This document shows positions 18,800-31,102 of a DNA stretch of 64,000 bases, one piece after another; within the stretch, counting starts at the first letter, position 1; each line of letters starts with the position of its first letter. A model generated the notes under the pieces. The model worked only from the letters and a program-made list of their open reading frames with translations, did no database searches and was not told the DNA's origin. The stretch comes from Nigrospora sphaerica (lineage: Eukaryota; Ascomycota; Sordariomycetes; Amphisphaeriales; Apiosporaceae): NCBI GenBank assembly GCA_018287875.1, contig JAGVVL010000013.1, forward strand, positions 620,001-684,000, written 5' to 3'. A program made the translations under genes and the position numbers.

Positions 18800-21700
18800 A
18801 CGAACTTCTCCGGGTCGTGTATCAGCCGTTGCCAGTATTCCTTTAGGGTTTTCGGTTCGGGGTCGAACTTTGGCTATCGGACCTGGTGTCGTCTCGTTTT
18901 CGGGCAGTGAACTAGATACTCCGGTGTTCGTAGCATACAGTATGCGCACCGGTCGTTCTGGAGGTGTCGGAACTTCTTATGGTACCAGTCGAAGTCTCTA
19001 TAGCCTGATCGGATTACGAGGAGGTTATAGAGTTTCTATCTAAGGAGATTCAGCTCCTTTAGAGCCTTGAGAGTAGCCTCAGTGAATCCAAGTTCTCGGT
19101 AGCGCTTATATCCCTGTGAGGCTTCCTCCCACCATGTGGCGAACTGTTTCTTAATAGTTGTTTTCCGGAGCCGCTTTACACCTGCGTACGTGGCCTAGGT
19201 TAAGCGGTCTTCTGGGAGCGCGGCCCCTTCCTTCGCTAGCCTGTCGGCCTCTTCGTTTCCTTAAATCTTCTCGTGGCCTGGTACCTATCGAACGCGGACA
19301 TCGGCTATAGTCGCTAGCTCCTGGAAGTCGAGGAAAACCTCTTGTGAGCTGGTCGGTACGCTTCTTGTGAGGCCCTGGATAACCGACGTGTTATCTAGGC
19401 AGATGTGGATTGTCGCGCCTGGGTTAATTTGATAGGCTTGGCGTAGGCCCTGCCACGCTCCGACAGCCTCTCCGTCGAAGACCTCCGCGAGGCCTAGCCG
19501 GCCCTTGCCCTGGCTGATTTTCCGCCTATCTCTGTAGATGGCAAAACCCCAGCTGACTGTCTCTCCCGGTCCCTTCGACCCGTCCAAGAAGACGACGAGG
19601 TGGGTGTCGGGAAGTTTAGACTGCCATGCGGTGAACTCTTTCGCCGCTGTCTTCTTGTCATTCTGCGGCTCCTGCTTCGGCGTGTGTCTCTTCGGGAGGT
19701 ACTGCGGCCTCGGAATATCGGGCAGGAGTCTGGCTGCTCTCTGGAGTCTGGTCCGTGCTGGCTGTAGGGAGCCGTAGCTAATGCCAAGAGGGTACGGCTG
19801 TAGCGCTGTACGCGCCGTCAGCATGTGGTCTTTGTCCATTGACTGGAGCCGTTGTCCGAAGCGATAGAACGCCGTTTCTAGCGCGATTCGTGTTGTTAGG
19901 ACACCTGCATCCCTGTAGAGCGTGGCTGTCGGTGTTGTCTTCTATACAGGTAGGACGGCCCGTATAGCTTCCCTTAGAACCCTGTCAATTTCATCTATAT
20001 GCGCTTCTTGTCGGGTCGGCACCTCTATATTGAGCTGCCGGCTCGCTGTCTTCCTATTCTTCGTACGCCCTTCGTACCATGCCTCAGACCTGTAAGTGAG
20101 GATAGGGAGGACGCACGTGAATATGACCTTCCTGAGGGCCCTAGGCGGGGGGCCTCGCTAGGTGTTTGCTAGGCTCCGAAGGTGCTGGACGATAATCCGT
20201 GCCTACACCGCTCTCTTCTTTATATGCTCTGTGAACCGAAGCTTCGTGTTAAACCAGACGCCGAGCTACCGTACAGGCTAATTTAAGGCATAGACAGTAA
20301 GTCTATGATCTCGTGCTGTAACGCTAGGAAATTCCTCCGGGTTCTTCGTGCATATAAAGTGGAGGAGCTCGCTTTTTTCCGGGTCGATCGTAACTTTGTT
20401 CTCTTTGCCCCAGTTTAGGACATCGTTCAGGTCCTCTTTAAGCTGTCGTGCGTTTTTTTAGAGGGACTTGCTTGCTCGATAGAAGCATATATTATCTGCG
20501 TATCCAAATCGGTGTCTTATATCCTCTAGCAGAATATCTGCGATATAGAGAAGAAAGAGGACGGGGGACGCGGGCGATCCCTGTGGCAGACCGCACTGGA
20601 TCGCCTATGGCGCTGTTATGACGTCCTCGAGTCGGATCCGTGCTTATCTTTCTTCCATGAAGGAGCCCACGAACTTGACTAGCTGAGTAGCCCAGCCCTG
20701 TTGCCTTATACGGAGCATAAGCCGCCTCTTAAGAGTGGCGTCAAATACGCCCTTCATATCCACAGTAAGAATCGAGGCCGTGCCTTTATTTTCGAGGGAG
20801 TGCTCGATCTTATGTATAAGACAGGCGAGAAGGTCCGAGGCTGCCTGTGTCGGTAAGGCACCCGACTGTTATGGGCTGACCACCTTGTATAGGAGCGTGA
20901 TGTTCGCGATTCGTCTCGCTACGAGCCTCTCGAGGCCCTTCCCGAGGCAAGAGAGAAGCGCGATCGGTCGCCAGGAGCGGGGATTCGAGAAGTCTTTCTT
21001 GTTTGGCTTCCGGAGCATCACGACCTTAGCTGTGCGGAAGGGGCGTGGGTGATGTCCTATCCGTAGGCAGGCTTGGAAGAGTGCTCGGACAGATTCTTAG
21101 ATAGCCTGCCAGCACGCTTTCAATAGCCGTACCGAGATGCCGTCGGCCCCGGGCGAGGTGCTCTTAACTGCGATCGTGGCGGCTGTAAGCTCGTCTCTGG
21201 AGATGTAGGTACTCCAAGGTAGGATACGCCGTGGTACCGTTGGGATCTCGAGGGGGTCGTCCTCGAGATCTTAGGCGTCAGTAAACCGCTCTAGAAGAGC
21301 CTTGCGTAGAGCATATGCCTTCTCTTCCGTATCTTCGATCGTCCGGTCCTCGATCATTAGAGGAGGCGCCTGTAAGGCAGGCTGCAGCTTATGCCATTGG
21401 ACGACCCTATATAAGTCTTGATCGGACTGGATTGAATCGATTTGTCGTCGCTAGTATTCCCGCTTTTCTTTCCGTACTACCGCGAGGAAGCGTCTTCGTT
21501 CTTCTAGGTGTCTCCAGTCCCCTTGTTAGTGTCTTCTTGCTCTCCGAAACACGTCCCGGGCTTCCCGGCAGGCGTTAGTCCACTATGGCGCATTGCGACT
21601 GTCCTTAGCTGGCTGCTTCCCGATTATTTCTAGCGCTCTGCATACAAGGCCTAGGAGCTCTGTAGTGTGTTAGTCCAGCTGCTCCGTCGTCGGTATCCGG

Positions 21701-22560
21701 GGAAGTGGCGTAAGGCTTTGTACGCCAAGCTCGACCAAGCCGGCAAAGGCTTGAAGCTTATGGTCTAGTATTGAATACCGAAACTGCGTTCCTAATGTCT
21801 GGTCACGCCTAGGGATCAAAATCCGGATCGTTTTATAATCTGCGCCTGTCTGTAACCTCGGGTCCACTTTTACTGTCGCAAAAGGGATGTTAAAGAAGGC
21901 TAGATCGATAGTTCGTCCCGCTGCGTGTGTTAGGACCCCTATCTTGCTAATATAGCTGAGCCCGTTGCAGGTAGCCCAATTGTGGATCTCGATTCCCCCG
22001 TTGCGGGTTTAGGGCACGTCTGGGTCCCAGGCGCTGCACTATACATTGAAGTCTCCTGTAACCAAGTAGCGGGGGGGTGGTTGCAGATCTAAAAGGAGCC
22101 GTGTCGCTTAGCTTAGCGGCTCGTGTGAGGGTTTGTAAACGTTAATTAAGGTGAAGTGGTCAATCTCGAGCTATAAGAGGTCTCTGGATTTCCAAGGCCG
22201 CTTTTATCTCGTCTTAAGCCTGCTGTTTTTATTGACGTAGGTTATGACCCGAGGCTAAGAGGCGATTCCGTCCCAGCTATCGATCGGGATGTAAGAAGTA
22301 TAGCCTGGGTGTGAGTTAAATCGGTTTCGGCCGTCGTTCGTAACGGATAGTTCTTATACGAGGACCACGTCGATATGGTCCTCCTAGCATTGTTATAGCA
22401 AGGCTGTGTGTGCTGGCGGCGACTTGCCCATATTAGCCTGCGCGACCTGTAGGACTTGTCGTCCTGGCCTGGTGCGTGTCCGGTGTGTCCGATAGTTTGT
22501 TCTATTCATCGTCCCCCGTGCCTATACGGTCGAGCACGCTGTAGTCGACGCGTGGAACAT
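18800..22560 (-). pseudogene. LINE copy 1 ORF2: endonuclease and reverse transcriptase, RIP-broken
   Basis: Read on the minus strand, the region is colinear with ORF2 of the LINE at 48.5 kb: an AP-endonuclease-like part at about 22500-21500, a linker with WWTNAC-like codons near 21590, then reverse transcriptase with PPVLFLLYIADILLEDI and FGYADNICFYRAS around 20480-20570, then RNase H. No single frame stays open because of many TAA/TAG codons. Inactive as it stands. Confidence 0.7.
19285..19839 (-). pseudogene. LINE copy 1 RNase H domain (part of ORF2)
   Basis: The open piece of ORF2 contains a recognisable RNase H: VVFLDGSKGPGETVSWGF (first Asp), AEVFDGEAVGAWQGL (Glu), and HICLDNTSVIQGL (Asp). 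It follows the reverse transcriptase in the direction of translation. Copy 2 of this LINE has the same domain at 53023-53331. Confidence 0.8.
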
Positions 22561-22639
22561 TCCGTAGGCTGCGCTTCGGCTTATCTTCGTGGGTGGCCTG
22601 GGGCCGTCTTCCTAAGAATTCTAGAGGCGTATAGGTAGG

Positions 22640-24118
22640 ATCCTCCATGGTCGCATCAGTGGTGTTCCTATCGGTATCCGGCCCGGTCTCCTCTTATACG
22701 TTGCTTCCTTAGCTTGTTTCTCGGGGTTAGGCTGCCTTGTAAAGGAGACTGCCCGTTTGGCGGATCTTCGCAAGCTCGTTTCGCGTAGGGCGTACGAGCT
22801 TGCCATTCTTCACGACCGGCTTCGCCGGACAGTTCTCGTGGTTTGCGGGAGCCGGCCTGTAGCAGTTTGCGTATCGCGGGCGGTCCTGACATGGCTGCGG
22901 GTGGCTATGTCCCGACGGGAGCCGGGCGCTGCAGTTCTCGCATCTATCGGTTCGTGTGCAGACTCGGCTCGGGTGGTATCCTTAGCAGCCTGGGTTGTGT
23001 CGGCTGGGGGGCATCCGCTTCTCGATTAACCGGGCGGGCCCGCTCGCTGCGAAGAGCCGAAACGGGCGGACTTTCTGAAGGAACGAGATGATGCATGATC
23101 TCTTGTTCGTCCCGGGGACCGGCTCCTGTCGTGACTATCGCACGCTCACGGGCTCGATACCAGTCTACGCAACGACTTCTTCTCGTAGGAGGGGAGTGGT
23201 CTCGAAGGTCTCGCCGAATACGTTCGAAAGGTGCGTCGGGCAGCCGGGGACCACGTAGTTCACCCACGTGATCGGGACCTCGACTGCATCCGCTCGAAGG
23301 CTTCGAGCTAGTTCCTCCTTCCTTCGGAGGAGTAATTCCCTCGTTTCCTTGTTTCTCGGACAGACGGCAACGCCCGTAGCCGTATGGTAGACATCGGGAA
23401 CGTCCACAAGGGATAGGTCCATGGTCTTATATACGGACTGGCGTAGGGCGAAGTTGTATTAGGTATGTGCCCAGCCTCGATGTTCCTCTAAGATCCTGAC
23501 GAGAACTCGGAGGTCTTCTTATTGATTCGTTTGCTGGGTCCGCTTATGTGTACCGTCCTGGAGTGGTGGCTTCTGTCTGGCGCGGGAGATATCGGCCTAG
23601 CTGCGCGTGGGGGCCCTGGAAAGCTCCGCATGGGTTGGGCCGCTCTCCTGTAGGAGGCGTTCGTTTAAGTGGGGGCTAATTGTGACATCTGTTTTAGCCT
23701 GAAGGAATACCGTGAAACCTTTCGTAATCTCCGCGGCTAGCTCCTTATCTTCGTCGCAGTATTCTTCGATGATGCTGTCTAGGGCGTGGGCGATTTTGGT
23801 GAGCACCGATCGTCGGGTATTGTGCCGTTTGTCTATATCGCGCAAGATTAGGGTCAGTGCGTCCGAAGCTGGCTGGTGTGCTTGGACGGTGGTCGCGGCT
23901 TCTTCCGTCGTCGAAGCTTCTCGAGTGTCGTCGACCTTCCTTCGGTTTCGCAGTAGACCGTTCGCAAGGGCCTCATTCTGCCCCGTTCGCTTCCTCTTAT
24001 GCGTATAAGTGGGAGTCGCTTCTTCGAGGTGGTCGGGAGGGGCGTTTCCCGTCATCACCTCGTCGTTGATGTCCTCGCGGGAAGGTGAGGCCATCACGAC
24101 GATGGTCCCAGAGTCCAT
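22640..24118 (-). pseudogene. LINE copy 1 ORF1 (gag-like protein)
   Basis: Starts MDSGTIVVMASPSRED at 24118, open for 173 codons, and continues after stops with segments such as VDVPDVYHTATGVAVCPR (23422 downward) and a Cys/His-rich part near 22900-22750. Copy 2 shows the same protein starting MDSGTIIVMASPPRED. The N-terminal half is polar and probably partly coiled. It is likely the RNA-binding ORF1 product of the LINE. Confidence 0.75.
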
Positions 24119-24246
24119 CGGGCCTCTGGGTTGGCGTTGAGGCGCCGTTGGAGGGCTGTTAAGGAAATAGCAGTGAATAGCAGGCTGGCACTAACAGTAG
24201 GTGCCAGAAAAGAATAAATAGGAAGGAAGGTGTGGTTTGAGGAGGA

Positions 24247-25222
24247 GATGCTAGGAGATGATGACCTCAAGTCCTGGAGGTTCGCCTCTAGCGGTTCTGG
24301 CTGGTCAAGCAACGAGATAGCGCTGCGCTGGCTACGTGAGGTGTTCCTCCCTCAGACGAAGCCTCAAAACCATCGCCAGTGGCGTCACCTTATCATCGAC
24401 GGCCATAACAGCCACATCAACGAGCCTTTCCTCCTGGAATGTCTCTAAGCGCGAGTCTGGCTTAATTTCCTCCCAGCGCACTGCTCACAAATCCTCTAGC
24501 CCCTCGACGTCGGCCTATTCTCAGCGTTGAAGCGCAGGTTCAGGTCCATTTTGCGTGCCACCTGCTATTCCATGATGGTTACCGTTGCCGGCAAGCCAGA
24601 GTTCGTGGCTGCTTGGAAAAGAGCCCGAAATGAAACCCTAACGATAGACAAGATCCTGAGAGGCTGGGAGGCAACTGGCATCTTTCTAAGAGACCGTTCC
24701 AAGCCTCTCAATAGCAGGCTCACTGCTTAGGCGGACGCGCAGACTGCAGGAGAACCGGAGCGCGCGAAAACACCAGACTAAAGCGCAGCGTTAAACGAAA
24801 ACGAACTTGAGACTCCGAAGAACAGCAGGTAAGTGAAGGAATTAGGGCTTCGTGTGTTAGCAGCGGATAGCGCGCTCGCGACTGCAATGCAGCGCCGAGG
24901 CCTTTGGAAGCTGCAGAAGGCCTTCGACATCCTTACCGCCAGCAACGTCGCTTACGAGCAGGAAAATGAGCAATTAAAAGCTGCACTCGAGAGACAGCGA
25001 CCTCGAAAACAGCGTCGAGTCCTTCCTAAGTCTCAACAGGCGTTTGTTGATATGGAGGACATCTCGCAAGCTAGGGATCAGCTGAGGGATGAAGCGGACC
25101 AAGTTCGCCCACGGAGGTTTACGCGCCAGCAGCAAAATAGGCGGTCGGAAACACGACAAATTGAAGATAATTGGGACCATGAGATAGAGGAGGTCCTTGA
25201 GGAGATACAAGTCAAGTATTAG
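24247..25222 (+). pseudogene. pogo/Fot1 transposase, C-terminal part
   Basis: Resumes the transposase after the LINE: SGWSSNEIALRWL, the second catalytic Asp in IIDGHNSHIN, the third Asp in a PLDVGLFSALKRR block, then a C-terminal region rich in Gln, Arg and Glu with coiled-coil character (24833-25222). Four stops occur (TAA about 24446, TAG in the codon before PLD, TAG about 24728, TAA about 24779), each one transition from Gln or Arg codons. The first stop would remove the third Asp, so the copy is probably inactive even without the LINE. Confidence 0.85.
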
Positions 25223-25332
25223 CTAATTAGGCCTGGTTGTGGCTGCAAAACACCAAAAACCGTCTTAAGGGGTCTCATGATAGGTGTGGTGGCCCAAGTC
25301 TGGATTGGCCCAAGTGGTGGTAGTCCAACTTA

Positions 25333-26432
25333 CAGTATATACCAGCTTGCTAAGGATTCACCGCAACTGTCGAAGCGCGCTACAAAGCATCAGGCTACCT
25401 TAAGGCTATAGCACTGAAGAAGATTAACTCGGCAACTATCGTGCGGTTTATCAAGTCACGTATTATCTACTAGTATGGCTGCTTTTAGCGCCTCAAAGTA
25501 AACAGCGGCTTAAAAAATAAAGGAGAGGTTATTAAAGCTGGTAAGAAGTTAGGCTTCATAGTTATACTAGGACCCGCCTACAGTTCGAAGACTCAAGGCT
25601 TAATCGAGAACAGGCATAAGAGCATTGCTAAGTCGCTAATAAAGATAACCGACGGGTCTGGTAAGAACTAGGTGGCGTTACTACCCTTAGTTATGTAGGC
25701 CGACAGGACTGTGGTCCGGTACTTTAGCATGTCCTCATACCGACTCTTATATAGAAGGGAACCCTTGATGCCCTTCGAATTAAGCATTCCGACATAGCGG
25801 ATTATGAACTGGAACGAAGATATAAGCCAAGAAGAGCTGATCACTAGAAGGGTGCGAATGCTAGAGAACCGACCTGCGGACATCGAAGCGACTTGCCGAG
25901 CGATCGCGTCTTAAAGAAAACAACGTGCGCAAGACGTTAATCAACGCAACAAGGCCAAGTTACGAAGTTCACCGCTGACGACTGAGCATCTGGTCCTTGC
26001 TTACGACTACGTCCGCCACATCGATATGTCCAATAACCGGAAGCTCCAGTACCGATAGATAGGACCATACAGGATCGTCAAAGCGTTACCTTATAACCGT
26101 TTTAAGCTCCAAGACGTTATAGAAGTCCCCATCTGAGGAGTCTTTCACGGCGACAGGCTGAAGGCCTTTAAGAAGGACCCCGACGGAACCTGGGAACCGC
26201 TTAATACCGACAAGGATAGATGGAGTCAGGAGGACCCTTAAGCACCTATACCTGGTCCTGATTAAGACAAACCACCCCTAAAAAGAAGGGGCAGACCACC
26301 GAAGAAACCTCCGTAAGAAATCAGCATCGATAAAGCCACGAGTTTAAGACTACCGCCGACCTAGTTAAGAATCCAAGTTAAGATCCCTTCGGGTATATAG
26401 GAAGGCTACGTTAAGTATCCCGAGTACTTTTA
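25333..26432 (+). pseudogene. element B integrase, C-terminal part
   Basis: Continues the integrase after the transposon: TATVEARYKASGY-like, a VNSGLKNKGEVI block matching VDGGPENKGEVI in A (catalytic Asp changed to Asn, with Gly to Ser, as expected from RIP), QGLIENRHKSIAKSL, and a C-terminal block matching the GPY region of A (DYVRHIDMSN, IGPYRIV). It ends EGYVKYPEYF followed by TAG at about 26430, the same end as element A. This fixes the start of the extra cargo. Confidence 0.8.
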
Positions 26433-27700
26433 GGTCTCCTAATAACCTTGTTTAAAAAGGACAGTCGTGGTACTTTCGCTACACAGTTCCTTAGTTTCAC
26501 CGATTTCCCGTTTTCCTTTCTACTGTTCTAGGGGACGTGTTATACCCTTATAACGACATTCAGTTTAGATCCTGCGCTTTAAAACGCTAATCAAAATATT
26601 CCACTCGTTACCTGATGACTGCTGTTTAATATAGCAGTATATCTTAACTTAAAAAGCGACGATAAAGAAGACGATTGTATATAAATTATAGCCTCGGTAT
26701 AAAGCTGGCCTATAAAGACCAAAGAAAGACCAAACTCCGAACGCGTATGCCTTAATTAAGGGTATATATAGGCGTAGCGTACACCTTTCCCCTTACCTTA
26801 GTTCCACGAAGCCTAGATAGCAAAGGAATCCCTGCTTATTTTTTCCAGTTCCTTTCCTTTAATAACTAAGCCGCCCTTAGTATCAGTAGACAATAGACTG
26901 AGCTTCGTCTTTCCCCTCTTTTAAAGATCTCTAAGCATCTTCCTATGGATACACTAGCTACACAAGGTATTACGTCTAACTATTAAGCAGTTACTGTAAC
27001 TCGTATAATACTGAGGGAGAGAAACACAACCGAAGAATAGCGCTATACTGCGTGTGTCCTCTGTATTAGCATCCCGTAGCAGGGCCTCGCAATGTTCGCA
27101 AGGTATGGGGTTTGCTTTCCTATACGCCTGGACTAGGATAGCAGCTGCCGTCTCTTCTCGGGATAGCAACTTGCCGATAACCCAGCCGAAAGGACCACCA
27201 CGGTTTGCCTTTATAAAGATAGGTGGAAGCTGTTAATTAGGGCGGTACCACCCTAAGATATTCTGGACAGCCTAATTATCCTTCCCCTCGAATAACGCTC
27301 TATCGAACACCCACTGCAAATAGGTGTGCTTATTAGAGGGTATAGTGGTGATAATTAGATAGTCCAGGATTTAATTAAGATATTCCACCGGTTAAAACAG
27401 GGCTAAGCATACTGGTTAAAGGGAAGCGACTTACCGCTAAATGAGTATACGAAATCGACTTCGAATTCTTATTGCGCTTACCTTTGTTAAACTCCGAATA
27501 CTTTAAGAAGAACTTACGCACCTACGACAGGTTGTCGAGATATAGTTTAACCATTTCGTCGCCTTCCTTAACAGCCGGCATCAAATGGATTGCTTCGTTA
27601 GCGCACATAGTGTACACAGCCCCGTCGCGAAACCCCTGCCGCTGCGACTGCGATAAGAGAGGCAGCCGGTACTGCTCTAGATGCTAGGAAAACATAGCGA
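26433..27700 (-). pseudogene. element B cargo, minus-strand reading frame of unknown function
   Basis: Element A has nothing matching this region. On the minus strand a degraded frame can be followed from about 27700 down to 26900. The best open piece (26954-27169) contains REETAAAILVQAYRKANPIPCEHC, then a second Cys pair pattern ending SNCLIVRRNTLCS. This C-x2-C ... C-x-NC ... C spacing recalls a small zinc-binding domain found in repeat-associated fungal proteins, but that is only a resemblance. Upstream pieces include VYTMCANEAIHLMPAVKEG. Stops are of the TAA/TAG type. Below 26900 nothing is recognisable. Confidence 0.4.
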
Positions 27701-28150
27701 CAACTTAAGGAAGATGTTAATTAAGATAATGAAGATATAAGTGTGTGTGTTATTCTAAGGGACGAAGAGAGACCAAAGGCGCAATAATATAAAGAACAAA
27801 AGAAGAACAAGGACGGATACAGCCTAATTAAGTCGAGACTCCGTAATTATTCACAACGCTAAATGACAATAAGTGACTAACAATATCGGATAGCTATTTA
27901 ATACCGCAATTAACAACTCACCGAAAGTAGTCACGCGCCCTCCTTACGAGTTATAAAGCGACCTGGAGTCTCCTAACTTAAAAGCCTCCAAGGATAAGTA
28001 TTTGATATCGCTCCTCTGCTCCTGTAAGCACTCCTCTTCCCTCCAATAACATCCTCCGCACCTCTGGTCACCAGAGAATATCACACACTACTCGTACCCC
28101 CGAACTGCATACTATTAAGGAACCCTATTCTACCTTGATCACCTTCCTGT
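27701..28150. other. spacer between the two divergent cargo frames
   Basis: AT-rich, RIP-altered sequence with a short (TG)n run near 27745. It lies between frames pointing left and right, where divergent promoters would be expected. No motif is identifiable. Confidence 0.35.
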
Positions 28151-30710
28151 CTTGATTAAGACTTTCCATTATAGAGGACGTCTATTTCGGCCAGATAGAA
28201 GGCTTCAACGTCTTCTAAGGGAAGAAGCCAGCGCTGGTGGCACTACAAGAGAGTATTGCGAAGGATTACGACGCTGACCTCTAGAGCGTCGAGACTAACA
28301 ACAACCTCCCAATTAGCCATCTATTCGAACGCAGTGAGGACGGTATTCCCTTAATCACGAAGCTTCCGGACACGGCAGTCGCGACTAAGGCCGAGAAAGT
28401 GACCCGCGACTAAGCGGAACCAACTATATACTTAGTAGCGATCTAGGAAGCAGTACGTCGGTTCGTACTGAAAGGACTAGTCAGTTACTTAGATACTAAG
28501 AATATCCTAGCGCTATTATAAAATGCGAATAAAAGAACGGTCTTCCTTAGCACGATTAATATAAACCACAGCATATAGAAAGAGCATATCTCACCTATAA
28601 CTAGGTCTAACTAGGAGAAAGGACTATGCAATAACTTTGCTATCATAATTAACGCGAAGCACCTAAACAGCGATAAAGAGAACCACCTGCTGTGCGTCTA
28701 CAATAAGAATCGGCTCCACGTTTTCTCCCCTTTTAAAATGACAGACGACCTATACCTCGACTATAGGTACCACGCTAGGCCGAGTGGTCTAAGAGCGCAT
28801 CCTAAACAGAAGATGTGAAGGCAACTAGGGGAAAGTAGTCAACATCTATAAAGGCATCCACGTGAATGCACTCTAAGTAAACAATCACTTTATAATCCTA
28901 CTAGCCTGGCACCTCTCTTAAGGTACATTGAATAAGGAATTCGTTAAGGAAGTCGTTAATCAACGCAACTTCACTGCTGCTATATAACGAATATACCAGG
29001 TTATATAAAGGAACTATAACTTCCGTTTTAATATCGATAACTATAGAACTAATAAAGACAGCCTCCTGCCTTTAGGAGAGCCACCTAACAACTTGTCTGC
29101 AGAGACCAAGCCTGGATTAAAGATTAGCTCACTTCACTAGGACGAACTAGAGAACCTAGGAAAAGCAATTGGATATAAGAGATCCTCGGTACCTATACCG
29201 AAGTAGGAGAGCACTATAAGGGACAACACGCCAGTACGTAACTAGGACTCACTATAGTCAACCCCGATTAAAACAATGCGCGCGTCGTTGACAAGACCTT
29301 TGCCTATCACGAACCAGAAGAACTGGAAGACAGGAACCCAGGACGCTGTCTTTCGTATTATCTTCAGGTACGCCGAAGGCAAGACCATACTAGGAGCGGA
29401 CTTTAACGCCCTCACATCGATGATTAACACGACGCTCAGGTGGTGTTTAACAGAAGACACACTGTTGGCGCTTAACGATAAGCCCAACGCCCTAAACGAC
29501 CTAAACAACGATATATAAGCACGATTGCGAACGACCTACGTGGACAGCTACATCTGTATCTACAGAGCAGCGCATAACGATGAGGACTATAGTCCTTAGC
29601 TGCTGGTGATCTTTACACCAGGACTACAGCATACCATAGTGTACACGTTTAGCGATAAAGATAACCAGGTCGTTGCCGAGAATATAGGAGAGTTATTTCG
29701 ATAGGCTTTAAATAGAACCAACCTTGCCAACAGGTTCCCGAACTTTAAGATCAGCTGGACGCCCTGCTATTACAACCGACAGCAAAGATGGCGTCACGCC
29801 TATATAGCTCTGTTAGTTATCTAGATAGCGTATAATATTAATAAGGACAGCAACTTTATGCACATCTCTAGTAAGCTGCGCGGGGTGGAGAACCAATTGG
29901 ATTATATCATGGTCAACGAACTGGCAGCGTCAGTTAGGTTAAATGTGGACATACAGCAGACCTGGACTGCAGTGAACGTTAATCCGGATACACCGTCTAC
30001 ACAGACATTAACAAGACAATCATCACGACCAACATCGAGACCAGCCTCCTAAGGATCAACGTCTGCCATTAAAGCACAGCCTGATCAGAGACAAGTACTA
30101 TCCATACCGCCTAACAGATAGAGGGGATCTTCCACAGGTCAGGCGTCAGGTTAACTATCCGGTAGACGTATAGCGCCGCTCTCAGCTAAAGAACTAACAC
30201 GTAGAGGTATTTCGAATATGGGATTGACGACTCCCACGCTTACACGTACGGCTACTACCCTTAGGTTAAGCTCTTCACAGAGACCTGGCGACACTGGCAA
30301 CGAGCCAACAGCAGGCCCATCTAACAGCGGATTAACGAGAACGACTTCCAGAGGCTAAATCCCGGCCACAATCCCTAAGGAAGCCGCTGATTAAGAGCGA
30401 CCCACGCCAGGAGGTCCAGCAGACAGAGGCCGACGACAGACCCGTCGATCCACCAGATCCGAGAGATATACTGCTAGCAACGCAGAGCCCGCATAAGCAG
30501 CGTATACCGAGGAGCCCACGCAGGACGACCCTGCAGACCTAGACGTCGACTTAATAAGCAGCGAGTACCCGCAGGTCGGCACATTGACCAAAAGCAAGCA
30601 TCACATGCAGCCTCGTATGCTAACGTACACGTACGACCTCAGCTGCACGGCAAGAGACCTTGTCTCCGACGTCGACGGTTCTTACCTGGGAATGATAAGA
30701 GGGCAACGGG
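28150..30710 (+). pseudogene. element B cargo, long plus-strand reading frame of unknown function
   Basis: One plus-strand frame reads as protein for most of this stretch, interrupted by TAA/TAG codons; open pieces lie at 29276-29518 and 29858-30052. Readable blocks include ILGADFNALTSMIN, RWCLTEDTLLALNDK, a later SYICIYRAAHNDEDYS then LLVIFTPGLQHTIVYTFSDK, and a Cys/Gln-rich block before AYIALLVI. The order W-L-T-E-D, I-x-I-Y, LLV, Q-Q recalls Ulp1-type (C48) cysteine proteases, but no convincing His-Asp-Cys triad remains, so I do not assign it. The C-terminal part is Thr/Ser/Arg rich and disordered. Confidence 0.45.
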
Positions 30711-31102
30711 CGCAAGCCCTTGATTAAGGAGGCCGTTTAAGTTACGCAAGGGTTGGGGATACCAGAGAGGACGCTCTGACCCGTCCCATTCCCACGGCGC
30801 CTGCGGACTGGCGCGGATAGAACGACATGCGACTTCGCATAACCGCCTTACAGGATGCTTGGCGATAGAATTTGCCGGTTTATAAAGGCCGATAAGAGCG
30901 CGCTGCCCGTCGCGCAGGAATAGTCGTAGGGAACGAGCCTAAGGAGATTAAGGAGGACATCTACGGGGTATCAGACTAATCAAGGCCTTATATAGACTAG
31001 CCCCTTCATTAGAGTCTGGTCGCTCTTATACACACTGTATTTTAGTTGTGATGCTTTTTCATTTTGACATTCGGTACGATCGCTTCCCGACTAGGGGACG
31101 GT
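30711..31102 (+). other. 3' region and polypurine tract of element B
   Basis: No reading frame is recognised. The last bases, CTAGGGGACGGT, match the polypurine tract of element A (GGGGGACGGT) and abut the right LTR, so the cargo lies inside the replicated part of the element. Confidence 0.6.

Larger units (their letters stand above)
18522..24231 (-). mobile_element. full-length LINE (non-LTR retrotransposon), minus strand, copy 1
   Basis: About 5.7 kb, flanked by a perfect 15-bp duplication GTGGTTTGAGGAGGA (18507-18521 and 24232-24246). On the minus strand it starts ACCTTCCTTCC, then carries ORF1, an ORF2 with endonuclease, reverse transcriptase and RNase H, and ends in a (TCTG)n tail. The 5' end is the same as the copy at 48492-54179, so both are probably full length. 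Many TAA/TAG stops break ORF2. The reverse transcriptase catalytic site reads YADN in place of the expected YADD, a D-to-N change fitting RIP. Confidence 0.9.
17679..25330 (+). mobile_element. pogo/Fot1-type DNA transposon 1, split by a LINE
   Basis: Inverted repeats of about 43 bp, starting AGTTGGACTACCACCACTT at 17679 and ending in the complement at 25330, with about two mismatches, are flanked by TA on both sides (17677-17678, 25331-25332). Inside is one transposase gene on the plus strand. A full-length LINE (18522-24231) interrupts it with a 15-bp duplication, so the transposon itself is about 1.9 kb, the normal size for Fot1/pogo elements. It is inserted in the element B integrase. It has few stops although both its host (B) and its guest (the LINE) are heavily mutated. 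Confidence 0.92.

Noticed and set aside
28150..30710. Ulp1 (C48) cysteine protease
   Set aside because: Block order is suggestive, but the His and Cys of the triad cannot be located, and RIP changes make the reading uncertain.
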